Source of the DNA: Acidobacteriales bacterium 59-55
GTDB taxonomy: Bacteria; Acidobacteriota; Terriglobia; Terriglobales; Acidobacteriaceae
Assembly: GCA_001897435.1 (NCBI GenBank)
Contig: MKSV01000011.1
Span: 1-64,000 of the forward strand
DNA: 64,000 bases
Direction of reading: 5' to 3'
Shown: positions 1 to 9,612 of the stretch, one piece after another
Position numbering within the stretch: position 1 is the first letter of the stretch
Layout: every line of letters starts with the position of its first letter
Notes under the pieces: generated by a model
What the model saw: the letters and a program-made list of their open reading frames with translations, nothing else
The model's database searches: none
Told to the model about the DNA's origin: nothing
Program-made: the position numbers and the translations under genes

Positions 1-956
1 TTACGGTTAGCAGCAACTCTACCAGTGGCAGTACGGCTACTATCGCGTTGAGTGGGACCGGCGCGGCAGCGACGAATCCACAACTGACAGTGAGTCCAAC
101 CAGCCTCGCGTTTGGCAGCGTCACGGTGAATACGGCCAAGGTGGTGTCCCTGGTGCTGACCTCAACGGGAACCTCTCCTGTGACTGTCAACTCTGCCGCA
201 ATCGCGGGAACGGGCTTCACCATCGTCTCTCAGACCTTTCCGGCGACACTAAATCCGCAGCAATCGGTAACGCTCCAGGTGCAGTTCAAGCCGACGGCAA
301 CCGGAGCAGCGAGTGGAACGATCACGGTTGGAAGCAACTCCACTAGTGGCAGCACAACGGCAGTTGCGTTGAGTGGAACCGGAGCAGCAACAGATCCGCA
401 GTTGACGGTGAGTTCGATGAGCCTAAGTTTCGGGAGTATAGCGGTCAATACGGCTACAACGTTGTCGATCACTCTTAAATCAACGGGAACAACTCCGGTA
501 ACAGTAAACTCTGCTGCCATTACGGGAGCCGGCTTCTCCACAATTGGCGGCAGCTTCCCGGTTACGCTGAATCCCTCGGGAACTGCGACGATTCAGGTGC
601 AGTTCAAGCCGACTACTGCAGGGGCGGTGACCGGAAAGCTGACGATTAGTAGCAACTCGGGCAGCGGCAGCACGGTAGCTGTGAGTTTGAGTGGAACAGG
701 CACGGCTACTGCGCATCAGGTTGACCTCAGTTGGACAGCCCCGTCCAGCACACCCGATCCTGTAAAGGGCTACAACGTCTACAGGTCGACAGGAAGTGGA
801 GCAATGACGCTGATGAATTCATCCATCAACACAACCACCAGTTATGTGGATAGCTCCGTTGCCAGCGGCACCAGCTATAACTACGTGGTGAAGAGCGTCG
901 GCACAAGCGGCGTGGAGAGCGTCGGATCGAATCAGATTGAAGTAGCGGTTCCGTAA
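1..956 (+). CDS. Secreted choice-of-anchor D / fibronectin III protein (5' end outside window)
   Basis: The reading frame is open to the left edge, so the N-terminus is missing. The visible part holds the end of one repeat, then two full repeats of about 105 residues. Each begins PQLTVS and contains LSFGS/LAFGS, SPVTVNSAAI or TPVTVNSAAI, and ends VQFKPT...VALSGTG. This is the ASPM/SPD-2/Hydin-type choice-of-anchor D pattern, an Ig-like fold. The last 80 residues (VDLSWTAPSS, GYNVYRS, YNYVVKSV) are a fibronectin type III domain. No catalytic motif is visible. Such proteins are normally exported and work in adhesion or as scaffolds; that role is inferred. A strong hairpin lies about 33 bases after the stop. 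The function of the missing N-terminal part is unknown. Confidence 0.85.
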   Translation, partial: TVSSNSTSGSTATIALSGTGAAATNPQLTVSPTSLAFGSVTVNTAKVVSLVLTSTGTSPVTVNSAAIAGTGFTIVSQTFPATLNPQQSVTLQVQFKPTATGAASGTITVGSNSTSGSTTAVALSGTGAATDPQLTVSSMSLSFGSIAVNTATTLSITLKSTGTTPVTVNSAAITGAGFSTIGGSFPVTLNPSGTATIQVQFKPTTAGAVTGKLTISSNSGSGSTVAVSLSGTGTATAHQVDLSWTAPSSTPDPVKGYNVYRSTGSGAMTLMNSSINTTTSYVDSSVASGTSYNYVVKSVGTSGVESVGSNQIEVAVP

Positions 957-1613
957 TACTCACTGAGGCAATTCTTTACCTATCTCATCATGGGCTGGCA
1001 GTTTCCAAGACCTCCTGGAGAGCTGCCGGCCCATTCACTTTAATCTCGTCCATCCTCGCTCCCCCTTTCGCTGCACATTGTCAATCCCATAGAGGCATCC
1101 GGAAGCTCCGGTCCATGAAAGTAATTGGAGGAGCTCCGTCTCCAGCTTTTCCAGCGGCCTCGCTCTCAGCGGACACCTCCCCCTTGCAAACCACACCGGG
1201 AAGAGCACGGCGAGTCATTTTTTGCATTAAAACATGCAGCTAGATGTCAATTAGGGCAAGAAAATCAGCTCGAAGTGTGCAAATCCGTGTCGACTTTTAA
1301 AGCGAGGGAAAGAATCTATAGACATCAGCTTCGGCATGCAACGTGCAGAGGTCAAGTCGAATTTTCTATGGCTTAAGAGCTGTTGCGGCGATCTGCACCT
1401 TGCTTTATGCGAGGTTCATTCGGCGTATACGGGCAACGAAGTGATTCTGCACTGTACAAGGTTGCTAGGGTCCCCGAAGACAACACAGGCTACTAATGGC
1501 AGTCAATGCCCCCGGCACTGCAACGTATCGCATGGCGGCAGGTTCGCCGATCAGACCGCGCTAAGTAGACAGGTTGAATCCGGAGGTCAGCTACCTGGAA
1601 AAGCGAAGAGGCT
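957..1613. other. Intergenic region, no supported gene
   Basis: This is about 650 bases with a terminator-like hairpin near its left end and nothing else clear. Short open frames exist, but none has a convincing ribosome site or recognisable protein. It probably carries the promoter of the large secreted protein that starts at 1614; no confident promoter was identified. Confidence 0.5.
990..1034 (+). terminator. Long hairpin after the choice-of-anchor gene
   Basis: ATGGGCTGGCAG pairs with CTGCCGGCCCAT through 12 positions, with one G-T wobble and a loop of about 20 bases. It starts some 33 bases after the stop codon. There is no run of T directly after it, so it is either an atypical intrinsic terminator or a 3'-end stabilising hairpin. 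Confidence 0.5.
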
Positions 1614-4600
1614 ATGTCTAGTCTATTGCGGTCCGCATCAAATCATCCCAGATTGCCTGTCCTTGTTGTGTTTTTGGCAGCATTATTCGGTTTAGCCGGG
1701 CAGGCGCACTCTCAATGCAGCAGCCCTGCAAACGCCATCGTGGCGGAAAACTGCCTGCCAGGCAATCCAGCCAGCGAGTGGGACATCGGCGAAGGGAGCA
1801 TCGGCGATCCGACCATCCAGGGCTTTGCTACCGATATCAGCGTCAACCAGGGTGGAACAGTCTTTTTTAAGATAAGCACCCCCGCGTCCGCATACACGAT
1901 CAATATCTATCGCATGGGTTATTACGGGGGCATGGGGGCACGTAAGATCACCACAATCACTCCTTCGGCACATCTGCCGCAGATACAGCCAGCCTGCTTG
2001 AGCGATGCGACCGTTGGTCTTACCGACTGTGGCAACTGGCAGGTCTCCGCCTCCTGGCAGGTTCCAGCCAACGCCACCTCAGGAATCTACTTCGCTCATC
2101 TCATACGAAACGATACTGGCGGAGATAGTCATATCGTCTTCATCGTAAGAAACGATTCAAGCCACTCAAATATCTTGTATCAAACCTCCGACGAAACCTG
2201 GCAGGCCTACAACTATTACGGCAACGGAAGCCTGTACAGCCAGGGAACGCCGGTCTTCGACCTTGCAGACCGCTCTTATAAAGTCAGTTATAACCGCCCT
2301 TTCTATGTAAGGAACTTCAACCAGGAGTGGGATACCTGGGCCTTTGGTACAGAGTTCGCGATGGTCCAGTGGCTGGAGATGAATGGCTACGATGTGACTT
2401 ACTTTACTGGGATCGATGCTGCTCGCAACGGTCCGCTGATGAAAAACCACAAGATATATATGGACTCGGGTCATGATGAATACTGGTCCGCGCCGCAGAG
2501 AGCCAATGTTCTGGCGGCCCGCGATGCCGGGGTGAACCTCGCATTCTTCAGCGGGAACACGATGTTCTGGAAGACGCGTTGGGAGAACAGCATCGATGGC
2601 TCGAACACCGCTAATCGAACACTGGTGTGCTACAAGGAGACGCTTGCCTTCACGAAGATTGATCCCTCGGATCCGCCAACATGGACAGGGACATGGCGCG
2701 ATCCGAGTTTTAGTCCACCCGCGGACGGGGGCTCGCCCGAAAACTCGTTGGTAGGAACCCTATTCATGGTTAATGGTACTGGCCCCGACAACGACGGCAG
2801 CCTTACCATCAAGGTTCCGGCTGCCGATGGAAAGATGCGGTTCTGGCGGAATACAGCTGCTGCCAACCTCGCGCCCGGCTCGAGCTACACACTAGTGCCC
2901 GGGAGTCTGGGCTACGAGTGGGACGTCGACGCCGACAACGGATTCCGGCCGGCAGGGACATTCGACCTTTCCACTTCGACGTACACAATGACGTCCGACC
3001 TCCTTCTGGACTATGGCGCGACTTACGGCGCTGGTACTGCGACTCACCATATGACGCTGTACCGCGCGCCAAGCGGCGCTCTGGTCTTCAGTGCAGCAAC
3101 GATTGATTGGGCGTGGGGGCTCAGCAGCAATCACGACAACCTCTGGTCATTCAACTCTCCGAACCCGGACCCCAATATGCAGCAGGCCACGGTAAACCTG
3201 TTTGCGGATATGGGAGTGCAGCCAGCGACGCTGCAATCGAACCTGACTCATGCGTCGGCATCGACTGATACAACACCACCTTCTTCTAACATCACGTCTC
3301 CTGCCAACGGATCAACCCTCACTATTGGCAGTACAATCACGGTCACAGGGGTGGCGAACGACTCCGGTGGAGGAGTTGTAGCCGGAGTCGAGTTTTCGTC
3401 CGACGGCGGCACAACCTGGCATCCTGCGGCGGGACGTTCCAGTTGGAGTTACTCGTGGACGCCTTCGGTGGTGAATTCCACAACAACGCTGATGAGCCGT
3501 GCCGTCGATGACAGCGCCAACCTCGAAACGCCATATGGCGGAGCGACGGTCAACGTGCAGCCGCAGGTCTGCCCCTGCAGCATCTGGAGCGGGTCCAGCA
3601 CGCCAGCAAATCCAGACGGGAATGATCCGACCCCGATTGAAGTGGGAGTCAAGTTCCGCGCCGATGCGGACGGCTCGATTCTCGGCGTTCGCTTTTACAA
3701 ATCGACTGCGAATACGGGAACTCACATCGGCCATATCTGGACCAGTTCGGGTACTTTGCTGGGAACGGCAACATTTTCGAGCGAAAGCAGCTCCGGATGG
3801 CAGCAAGTCAACTTCTCCTCACCGATTTCGGTACAGGCCAATACGACCTACGTCATTTCTTATTACACTCCCACCGGGCACTATGCGGCCGACCCGTATT
3901 TCTTTGCGCAATCCGGCGTTAACAATGCTCCGTTGCACGCACTGGCGAGCGGAGTTGACGGTCAAAATGGCGTCTTCCTCTATCCGCCAACCGGGGTTCA
4001 GGGCGGATTTCCCTCATCCAGCAATCTCTCGGCAAATTACTGGGTAGATGTTGTCTACACCTCATCGAACACTTACGACATTAGCGGAACCATCTCCGGC
4101 GCCGGCGGAGCTGGAGCAACAATCACTTTGAGCGGGACCGAGGCTGCGACGACTATCACCGATGCCTCCGGCCACTACAGCTTCAACGGCGTGGTCAACG
4201 GAACCTATACCGTAGCTCCGTCCAACCAGGGCGTCACCTTCACGCCTACCAGCCAGTCAGTTACTGTGAACAGCGGGCTTGTCAGCAACGTTAACTTTAC
4301 CGCGGTAGTGAGTAATCCGTTGAGTATCTCGGGAACAATTGCTGGAGGCGCCGGCGCTACAGTTCAGTTGAGCGGCACGGCAGTGGCAACGACCACCGCG
4401 GATGCTTCGGGGAACTATTCTATCGGCGGGCTGCTCAATGGAAGTTACGCACTTTCCCCAGTTGAAAGCGGCTTCATCTTCACGCCGGGCAGCCAGAACG
4501 TAGTCTTGTCAGGCTCGAGCGCTACGGGCATAAACTTCCAGGCACAACTATGCAACTGTACCTCCATCTGGCAGCCAACAGCCACTCCCGCGCTGATCGA

Positions 4601-7600
4601 CAGTAATGATGCCACTCCCATCGAAGTTGGCGTAAAGTTCCGCGCGGATACTCCGGGTTCAGTGACGGCTGTGCGCTTCTACAAAGCACCCACCAACGTT
4701 GGCTCTCATATCGGGCATCTATGGACAAGTTCCGGCACTCTGTTGGGTACGGCGAACTTTACCAGTGAAACCGCGTCCGGCTGGCAGCAGATGACCTTCC
4801 CGTCGCCGATCCAGATCGCCGCAAACACTACGTATGTCGTCTCCTACTACGCCCCTTCGGGACATTACTCAGCGGATACAAATTATTTTGTGACCGCGGG
4901 AATCGATAGTCCTCCGCTTCATGCGCTGGCGAATGGCGTGGACGGGCCGAATGGCGTCTATCTTTACACCTCAAGCCAGACCGGAGCATTTCCGACTAAC
5001 ACTTACTCGGCAACCAATTACTGGGTCGACGTTCTCTACGCGGGGTCGCAAGCCTCTAGCATCGGTGGCACCATTGCGGGAGGCGCAGGATCGACAGTCA
5101 CACTGGTCGGCGGGAGCGGCGCGACGACAACCGCAGATAGCTCCGGAAACTACGTTTTCAATACTGTATTTCCCGGAACTTACTCGGTCGTCCCAAGCCT
5201 GGCCGGAAAGGTATTTGTTCCCGGCAATCAGAGTGTAACCGTCACGAGCGGCAATGTGACCGGAGTCAACTTTACGGTTCCGCAGAGTTGTCCATGCAAT
5301 ACCATCTGGGCACCCTCGGCGCTTCCGGGCACGGTCGATTCAGGCGATGCACTGTCTTATGAGCTTGGAGTTAAGTTCCGCGCTGACTCGGACGGCTACA
5401 TCCTTGGAGTCCGGTTTTATAAGTCAGCGGGCAATACCGGACCTCATATCGGACATCTGTGGTCGCCGAGTGGAGATGGAAATCCGCTCTCCGCCGCGAC
5501 ATTCGTCAACGAGAGCGCATCAGGCTGGCAGCAGGTTATGTTTGCCAACCCCGTTCCGGTCAGTGCAAATTCAACTTATATCGCCTCTTACTTTGCGCCA
5601 GCGGGTCATTACTCTATCGACTCGTCATTCTTTGCTACAACCGGCATCGACACTCCACCATTGCATGCTTTGGCCGCTGGGGTCGATGGAGCGAACGGGG
5701 TCTTCTCACAGTCATCGACCAGTACTCTACCAACAAGCAGCTTTAACGACAGTAACTACTGGGTTGACGTTATCTACGCAACCGCGGCGACGCATAGTCT
5801 TGGCGGTATCGTCAGTGGCGTGGGAGCGGCAGGAGCCAACATCACTCTAAGTGGCACCTCAAGCGCCAGCACTGTGACTGACTCGTTTGGGAACTACAGC
5901 TTCAACAGTCTTGCCGATGGAACGTATACCGCGACTCCCAGCGAGGCCGGATATGTCTTCACTCCGGCAAGCCAAACGATTACGATCAATGGCGCGCATA
6001 ATCTGGCAATCAATTTTGCTTCGGCGCTTCCCAGCTATGTGATCTCCGGCACCATCTCTGGCGGGCCGGGGATCACAGTATCTGTTACCGGCCCGACTAA
6101 CGTAAGTACAACCACCGATTCCTTCGGAAACTACAGTCTACCGGCGGTTCCGAATGGCATTTATACCGTGACTCCCAGCGGCGTGGGATATTCCATCGCT
6201 CCAACCAGTCAGAACGTCACGGTTAATGGAGCCAACGTCGTCTCCATCAACTTCACCGCAACCTCAATCGCCTACGCGATCAGTGGAACCATCAGCGGAG
6301 GTGGAGGAGCGACGATAACTCTGACCGGAGGAAGCACGTTGACAACGACGGCGGATGCCTCTGGAAACTATAGCTTCGCCGGCATTCCGAGTGGAACTTA
6401 TGCAGTCACTCCGGCACAGACTGGCCTGGTCTTTACGCCAACGAGCCTGGCTGTGGCAGTTGCCGGAGCAAATGTGGCGGGCGCGAACTTTGTTGTTCCT
6501 CAGAGTTGCCCATGCGACACAGTATGGCAGCCCTCCACAGTTCCCGCCGTTGCCGATGACGGGGACAACCAGAGCATCGAGGTTGGAGCTAAATTCCGGT
6601 CCGACACCGGCGGATACATCACTGGCATCCGATTTTATAAAAGTGCGGCGAACACCGGCATTCATCGGGGCAATCTCTGGTCCAGCACAGGAACGATATT
6701 GGCGACGGCGATATTTACAAACGAGAGCAGTTCCGGATGGCAACAAGTATTCTTTGACTCGCCCGTCCTGATTACTGCAAATACAACGTATATCGCTTCG
6801 TACTTCGCGCCAGCTGGGCGATACTCCGGCGATGCTGGTTTCTTTACAAATGCCGGCGCGGATACAGCTCCGCTGCACGCTCTGGCGAATGGCGTCGATG
6901 GCGCAAACGGCCTCTATCTCTATGGATCGAGCAGCGCATTCCCAACCAGCAGCGGAAATGGTGCAAACTATTGGGTTGATGTAATTTATTCACCTGTCTA
7001 TAGCATTACAGGAACAATCAGCGGTGCAGGGGGAGCGGGCGCAACCGTTACCGCAGCTGGAGCGATGGCAGAGACCACTATCGCCGACTCATCAGGGAAC
7101 TATAGCTTTGCCGCCGTGACGAACGGCAGCTACACCATTACCCCCAGCAATGCGGGATCTGTCTTTACTCCTGCAAGCCAAAATATCGTCGTAGGCGGAA
7201 GCAATGCGACGGTTCCGGCCTTTACCGCCACTACGCAAACCTTCACCATCAGTGGAACCATTAGCGGCACTGGAGGCAATGGAGCAGCCGTCAGTCTCGG
7301 CGGAGCAGCGACGGCAAACACAATCGCGAATGCCTCTGGAGGTTATAGCTTCTCGGGTCTGACCAATGGATTGTACACGGTAACGCCAACAAACTCCGGA
7401 TTCGTCATAACCCCATCTAGCCAGCCGGTCGCAATCAATGGGGCCAATGCGACGGCGAACTTCAACTCGGCCGCGCAGACCTTCACCATCAGCGGCACCA
7501 TCAGTGGAGCCGGAGGCAATGGGGCAGCTGTCACTCTGAATGGAACCTTGGGGGCGACAACGACGGCAAGCGCTTCCGGCACATATACCTTCAGCGGTCT

Positions 7601-8429
7601 AACAAATGGCTCGTACACTGTAACGCCCAGCAGGGCCGGGTATATTATGACGCCGGCCAGCCAGACGGTGGCCATAAGCGGCGCGAACAAGACCGCAAAC
7701 TTCACCTCCGCGCAGACTTACACCATCAGCGGAACAATCAGTGGAGTTGGCAGCTCAGGAGCTACCGTTAGCCTGACTGGAGCGACCACCGCCACAACCA
7801 CGGCGAATGCCTCGGGAACTTACAGCTTCTCAGTGCCGAATGGCTCCTATACTGTCACCCCAAGCAAGACAGGCTATGTCTTCACTCCCGCGAGCCAAGC
7901 AGTAACCGTAAGCGGGGGCAACAAGACCGCAAACTTCAGTTCAGCCGTACAGACCTTCACCATCACCGGCGTCATCAGTGGTGCCGGCGGGTCAGGAGCT
8001 ACGGTCAAACTGACTGGCTCCTCGACGGCGACGGCAACGGCAAACTCTTCCGGCGCGTACACCTTCAGTGGATTGGCAAACGGGTCGTATACCGTATCGC
8101 CTAGCAAGACAGGGTACATCATGACACCGGCCAGCCAGTCAGTCACCATAAGCGGGGCGAACAAGACTGCAAACTTCACATCAGCGCAGACCTATACCAT
8201 CAGCGGGACGATCAGTGGAGGAGGTCGCTCGGGAGCTACCGTTAAGTTGACCGGATCCGCCACGGCCACGACAACGACAAGCTCTTCAGGTGCATATACG
8301 TTCAGCGGCCTGGCAAATGGCTCTTACACTGTAACCCCCTCAAAATCAGGTCACCTATATATTCCCGGGAGCAGATCGACAACGCTCAACTCCCGGAACG
8401 TGACGGGGCTAAACTTCATTTCCTTCTAG
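1614..8429 (+). CDS. Giant secreted mosaic protein: DMFase-like domain, four DUF4082 modules, twelve regulatory-like repeats
   Basis: A 2271-residue protein with a clear signal peptide (residues about 1-33, ending GQAHSQ). Residues about 40-540 resemble the C-terminal domain of N,N-dimethylformamidase beta subunit (YRMGYYGGMGARKI, SDETWQAYNYYGNGSLY, SGHDEYWS). A Bacterial Ig-like domain follows (TTPPSSNITSPANGS). Four DUF4082 copies begin near residues 651, 979, 1224 and 1631, each with C-C..-IW and a VGVKFRAD...VRFYKS core. Between and after them lie twelve repeats of about 65-75 residues (ISGTISG...TTADASGNYSF...NGSYTVTPS...FTPASQ) of the carboxypeptidase-regulatory/SdrD-B type. No anchoring motif is visible at the C-terminus. 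It is probably an exported adhesin or glycan-binding surface protein; catalytic activity of the N-terminal domain is unproven. The start has AGAGG just upstream. Confidence 0.85.
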   Translation: MSSLLRSASNHPRLPVLVVFLAALFGLAGQAHSQCSSPANAIVAENCLPGNPASEWDIGEGSIGDPTIQGFATDISVNQGGTVFFKISTPASAYTINIYRMGYYGGMGARKITTITPSAHLPQIQPACLSDATVGLTDCGNWQVSASWQVPANATSGIYFAHLIRNDTGGDSHIVFIVRNDSSHSNILYQTSDETWQAYNYYGNGSLYSQGTPVFDLADRSYKVSYNRPFYVRNFNQEWDTWAFGTEFAMVQWLEMNGYDVTYFTGIDAARNGPLMKNHKIYMDSGHDEYWSAPQRANVLAARDAGVNLAFFSGNTMFWKTRWENSIDGSNTANRTLVCYKETLAFTKIDPSDPPTWTGTWRDPSFSPPADGGSPENSLVGTLFMVNGTGPDNDGSLTIKVPAADGKMRFWRNTAAANLAPGSSYTLVPGSLGYEWDVDADNGFRPAGTFDLSTSTYTMTSDLLLDYGATYGAGTATHHMTLYRAPSGALVFSAATIDWAWGLSSNHDNLWSFNSPNPDPNMQQATVNLFADMGVQPATLQSNLTHASASTDTTPPSSNITSPANGSTLTIGSTITVTGVANDSGGGVVAGVEFSSDGGTTWHPAAGRSSWSYSWTPSVVNSTTTLMSRAVDDSANLETPYGGATVNVQPQVCPCSIWSGSSTPANPDGNDPTPIEVGVKFRADADGSILGVRFYKSTANTGTHIGHIWTSSGTLLGTATFSSESSSGWQQVNFSSPISVQANTTYVISYYTPTGHYAADPYFFAQSGVNNAPLHALASGVDGQNGVFLYPPTGVQGGFPSSSNLSANYWVDVVYTSSNTYDISGTISGAGGAGATITLSGTEAATTITDASGHYSFNGVVNGTYTVAPSNQGVTFTPTSQSVTVNSGLVSNVNFTAVVSNPLSISGTIAGGAGATVQLSGTAVATTTADASGNYSIGGLLNGSYALSPVESGFIFTPGSQNVVLSGSSATGINFQAQLCNCTSIWQPTATPALIDSNDATPIEVGVKFRADTPGSVTAVRFYKAPTNVGSHIGHLWTSSGTLLGTANFTSETASGWQQMTFPSPIQIAANTTYVVSYYAPSGHYSADTNYFVTAGIDSPPLHALANGVDGPNGVYLYTSSQTGAFPTNTYSATNYWVDVLYAGSQASSIGGTIAGGAGSTVTLVGGSGATTTADSSGNYVFNTVFPGTYSVVPSLAGKVFVPGNQSVTVTSGNVTGVNFTVPQSCPCNTIWAPSALPGTVDSGDALSYELGVKFRADSDGYILGVRFYKSAGNTGPHIGHLWSPSGDGNPLSAATFVNESASGWQQVMFANPVPVSANSTYIASYFAPAGHYSIDSSFFATTGIDTPPLHALAAGVDGANGVFSQSSTSTLPTSSFNDSNYWVDVIYATAATHSLGGIVSGVGAAGANITLSGTSSASTVTDSFGNYSFNSLADGTYTATPSEAGYVFTPASQTITINGAHNLAINFASALPSYVISGTISGGPGITVSVTGPTNVSTTTDSFGNYSLPAVPNGIYTVTPSGVGYSIAPTSQNVTVNGANVVSINFTATSIAYAISGTISGGGGATITLTGGSTLTTTADASGNYSFAGIPSGTYAVTPAQTGLVFTPTSLAVAVAGANVAGANFVVPQSCPCDTVWQPSTVPAVADDGDNQSIEVGAKFRSDTGGYITGIRFYKSAANTGIHRGNLWSSTGTILATAIFTNESSSGWQQVFFDSPVLITANTTYIASYFAPAGRYSGDAGFFTNAGADTAPLHALANGVDGANGLYLYGSSSAFPTSSGNGANYWVDVIYSPVYSITGTISGAGGAGATVTAAGAMAETTIADSSGNYSFAAVTNGSYTITPSNAGSVFTPASQNIVVGGSNATVPAFTATTQTFTISGTISGTGGNGAAVSLGGAATANTIANASGGYSFSGLTNGLYTVTPTNSGFVITPSSQPVAINGANATANFNSAAQTFTISGTISGAGGNGAAVTLNGTLGATTTASASGTYTFSGLTNGSYTVTPSRAGYIMTPASQTVAISGANKTANFTSAQTYTISGTISGVGSSGATVSLTGATTATTTANASGTYSFSVPNGSYTVTPSKTGYVFTPASQAVTVSGGNKTANFSSAVQTFTITGVISGAGGSGATVKLTGSSTATATANSSGAYTFSGLANGSYTVSPSKTGYIMTPASQSVTISGANKTANFTSAQTYTISGTISGGGRSGATVKLTGSATATTTTSSSGAYTFSGLANGSYTVTPSKSGHLYIPGSRSTTLNSRNVTGLNFISF
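3567..8426 (+). repeat. Tandem domain-coding repeats inside the giant secreted protein gene
   Basis: Four units coding for DUF4082 begin near 3567, 4551, 5286 and 6508. Twelve units coding for a beta-sandwich repeat fill the rest. The last six (from about 6999 to 8426) are nearly consecutive and close in sequence at DNA level (for example the recurring ACCATCAG, TTCAGCGG and GGCTC.TA.AC.GT blocks). This suggests recent unit duplication and a risk of copy-number change. Confidence 0.8.
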
Positions 8430-8451
8430 CATTTTTATCTTCTGATGAGAT

Positions 8452-9612
8452 TCAGATCCTAAGTCCCTGAAGTGACTCGATGATGTAGTCTTGCTCTGCA
8501 TCCGTCATCTGGTGGAAAAGCGGAAGGATCAAGCCTGTGTCGGTTGTGAGATCTGTATTCGGCAAGCGATTATTCCAGCGCTCTGAGCGGTAAGGCAGTT
8601 CGTGATGGATGGCCATGATGCCACGTCGCGTCGAAATATTTTTATCAAGCAGAATCTGCATCACGGCATCACGCTTGGACGCCATATCCCGGGTGAGACG
8701 AACCATGTAGGACTGGTAGTTAGGGATACAGTTGGTGGGGACCATCGGGGTCTGCAGCCAGTCAATGACTTGTAGTGCCTGCGTGTAGCGTGCCGCCAGG
8801 CAGCGCCGTCGCGCCAGAAGATCATCCAAACGATTGAATTGAATGATTCCCATGGCTGCCTGCATGTCGGTCATGCGGTAGTTGAATCCAACCTCGTCGT
8901 AGCTCTCTGTAACAATCCGTCTCGCACCGTGGCGAGCCACATCGGAGAGGCTCATCGCATGCTGCCTGGCTCGACGAAGCCTTTCAGCGATACCTTCATC
9001 ATTGGTCGTGATCATTCCCCCTTCGCCGGTGGTCAGGATCTTTCTGGGATGGAAGCTGAAACACGCTATCGTACCCAGTGGTTTGCCAATTAATGCTTGA
9101 TCGTATTGAGAGCCAATTGCGCAGGCGGCGTCTTCGACGACAACAAGACGATGCTTTGCGGCCACATCTAAAAGCTCATCCATCTCCGCGGGCAAGCCAA
9201 CCTGATGAACGACGAGGATGGCTTTGGTTTTGGGAGTGATTACCTCTTCGATGCGGTGCGGATCGAGATTGTAAGTTGCGAGATCAATATCGCTGAAGGT
9301 TGGAGTCGCCCCGGTATACGCGATTGCGTTGGCAGTAGCGATAAACGAAAGACTGGGACAGATGACCTCGTCACCCGGACCAACGCCGACGGCCAGCAGA
9401 GCAAGATGAAGCGCAGTCGTGCACGAGGAGACGGCCACCGAGTAGTCGCAACCGATGTACTCCGAAAACCGGGCTTCAAACTCGGCGACGCGCGGCCCCT
9501 GAGTGACCCAGCCTGAGCGGAGCACATCGACCACCGCCTGTTCTTCCTCGACACCGATATAGGGACGAGCGACCGGGATCGTGGCCGTAACAGGAGTCAA
9601 TAACGTAGTCAT
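8452..9612 (-). CDS. DegT/DnrJ/EryC1/StrS-family sugar aminotransferase (first)
   Basis: A PLP-dependent aminotransferase that would convert a keto-sugar nucleotide to an amino sugar. The start MTTLLTPVTATIPVARP is chosen because its ATG overlaps the stop of the upstream epimerase gene as ATGA; a longer frame runs back into that gene. Family marks include SGWVTQGPRV near the N-terminus, SSCTTALHLALLA, PSLSFIATANAI, VVEDAACAIGS and the PLP-lysine stretch CFSFHPRKILTTGEGG. The length (386 residues) is normal. It is the last gene of the minus arm, convergent with the giant protein gene only 22 bases away. With the epimerase it may make a 4-amino sugar (perosamine or bacillosamine style), but the exact substrate cannot be read from sequence. 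Confidence 0.9.
   Translation of the reverse strand: MTTLLTPVTATIPVARPYIGVEEEQAVVDVLRSGWVTQGPRVAEFEARFSEYIGCDYSVAVSSCTTALHLALLAVGVGPGDEVICPSLSFIATANAIAYTGATPTFSDIDLATYNLDPHRIEEVITPKTKAILVVHQVGLPAEMDELLDVAAKHRLVVVEDAACAIGSQYDQALIGKPLGTIACFSFHPRKILTTGEGGMITTNDEGIAERLRRARQHAMSLSDVARHGARRIVTESYDEVGFNYRMTDMQAAMGIIQFNRLDDLLARRRCLAARYTQALQVIDWLQTPMVPTNCIPNYQSYMVRLTRDMASKRDAVMQILLDKNISTRRGIMAIHHELPYRSERWNNRLPNTDLTTDTGLILPLFHQMTDAEQDYIIESLQGLRI

Noticed and set aside
1533..1548. TGGCGG-N5-TCGCC before the giant secreted protein
   Set aside because: Spacing fits but both boxes depart from consensus, and the gene has no link to the activator.
1125..1695. Two short open frames before the giant protein gene
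   Set aside because: Neither has a ribosome site or recognisable protein; the second overlaps the signal peptide of the real gene.
7130..8179. Minus-strand open frames in the repeat region
   Set aside because: They are repetitive antisense shadows of the beta-repeat domains.
3567..8426. Repeats considered as a CRISPR array
   Set aside because: The units are long, coding, in frame and imperfect, with no short identical repeats separated by unique spacers. No CRISPR array or cas gene was seen in the window.
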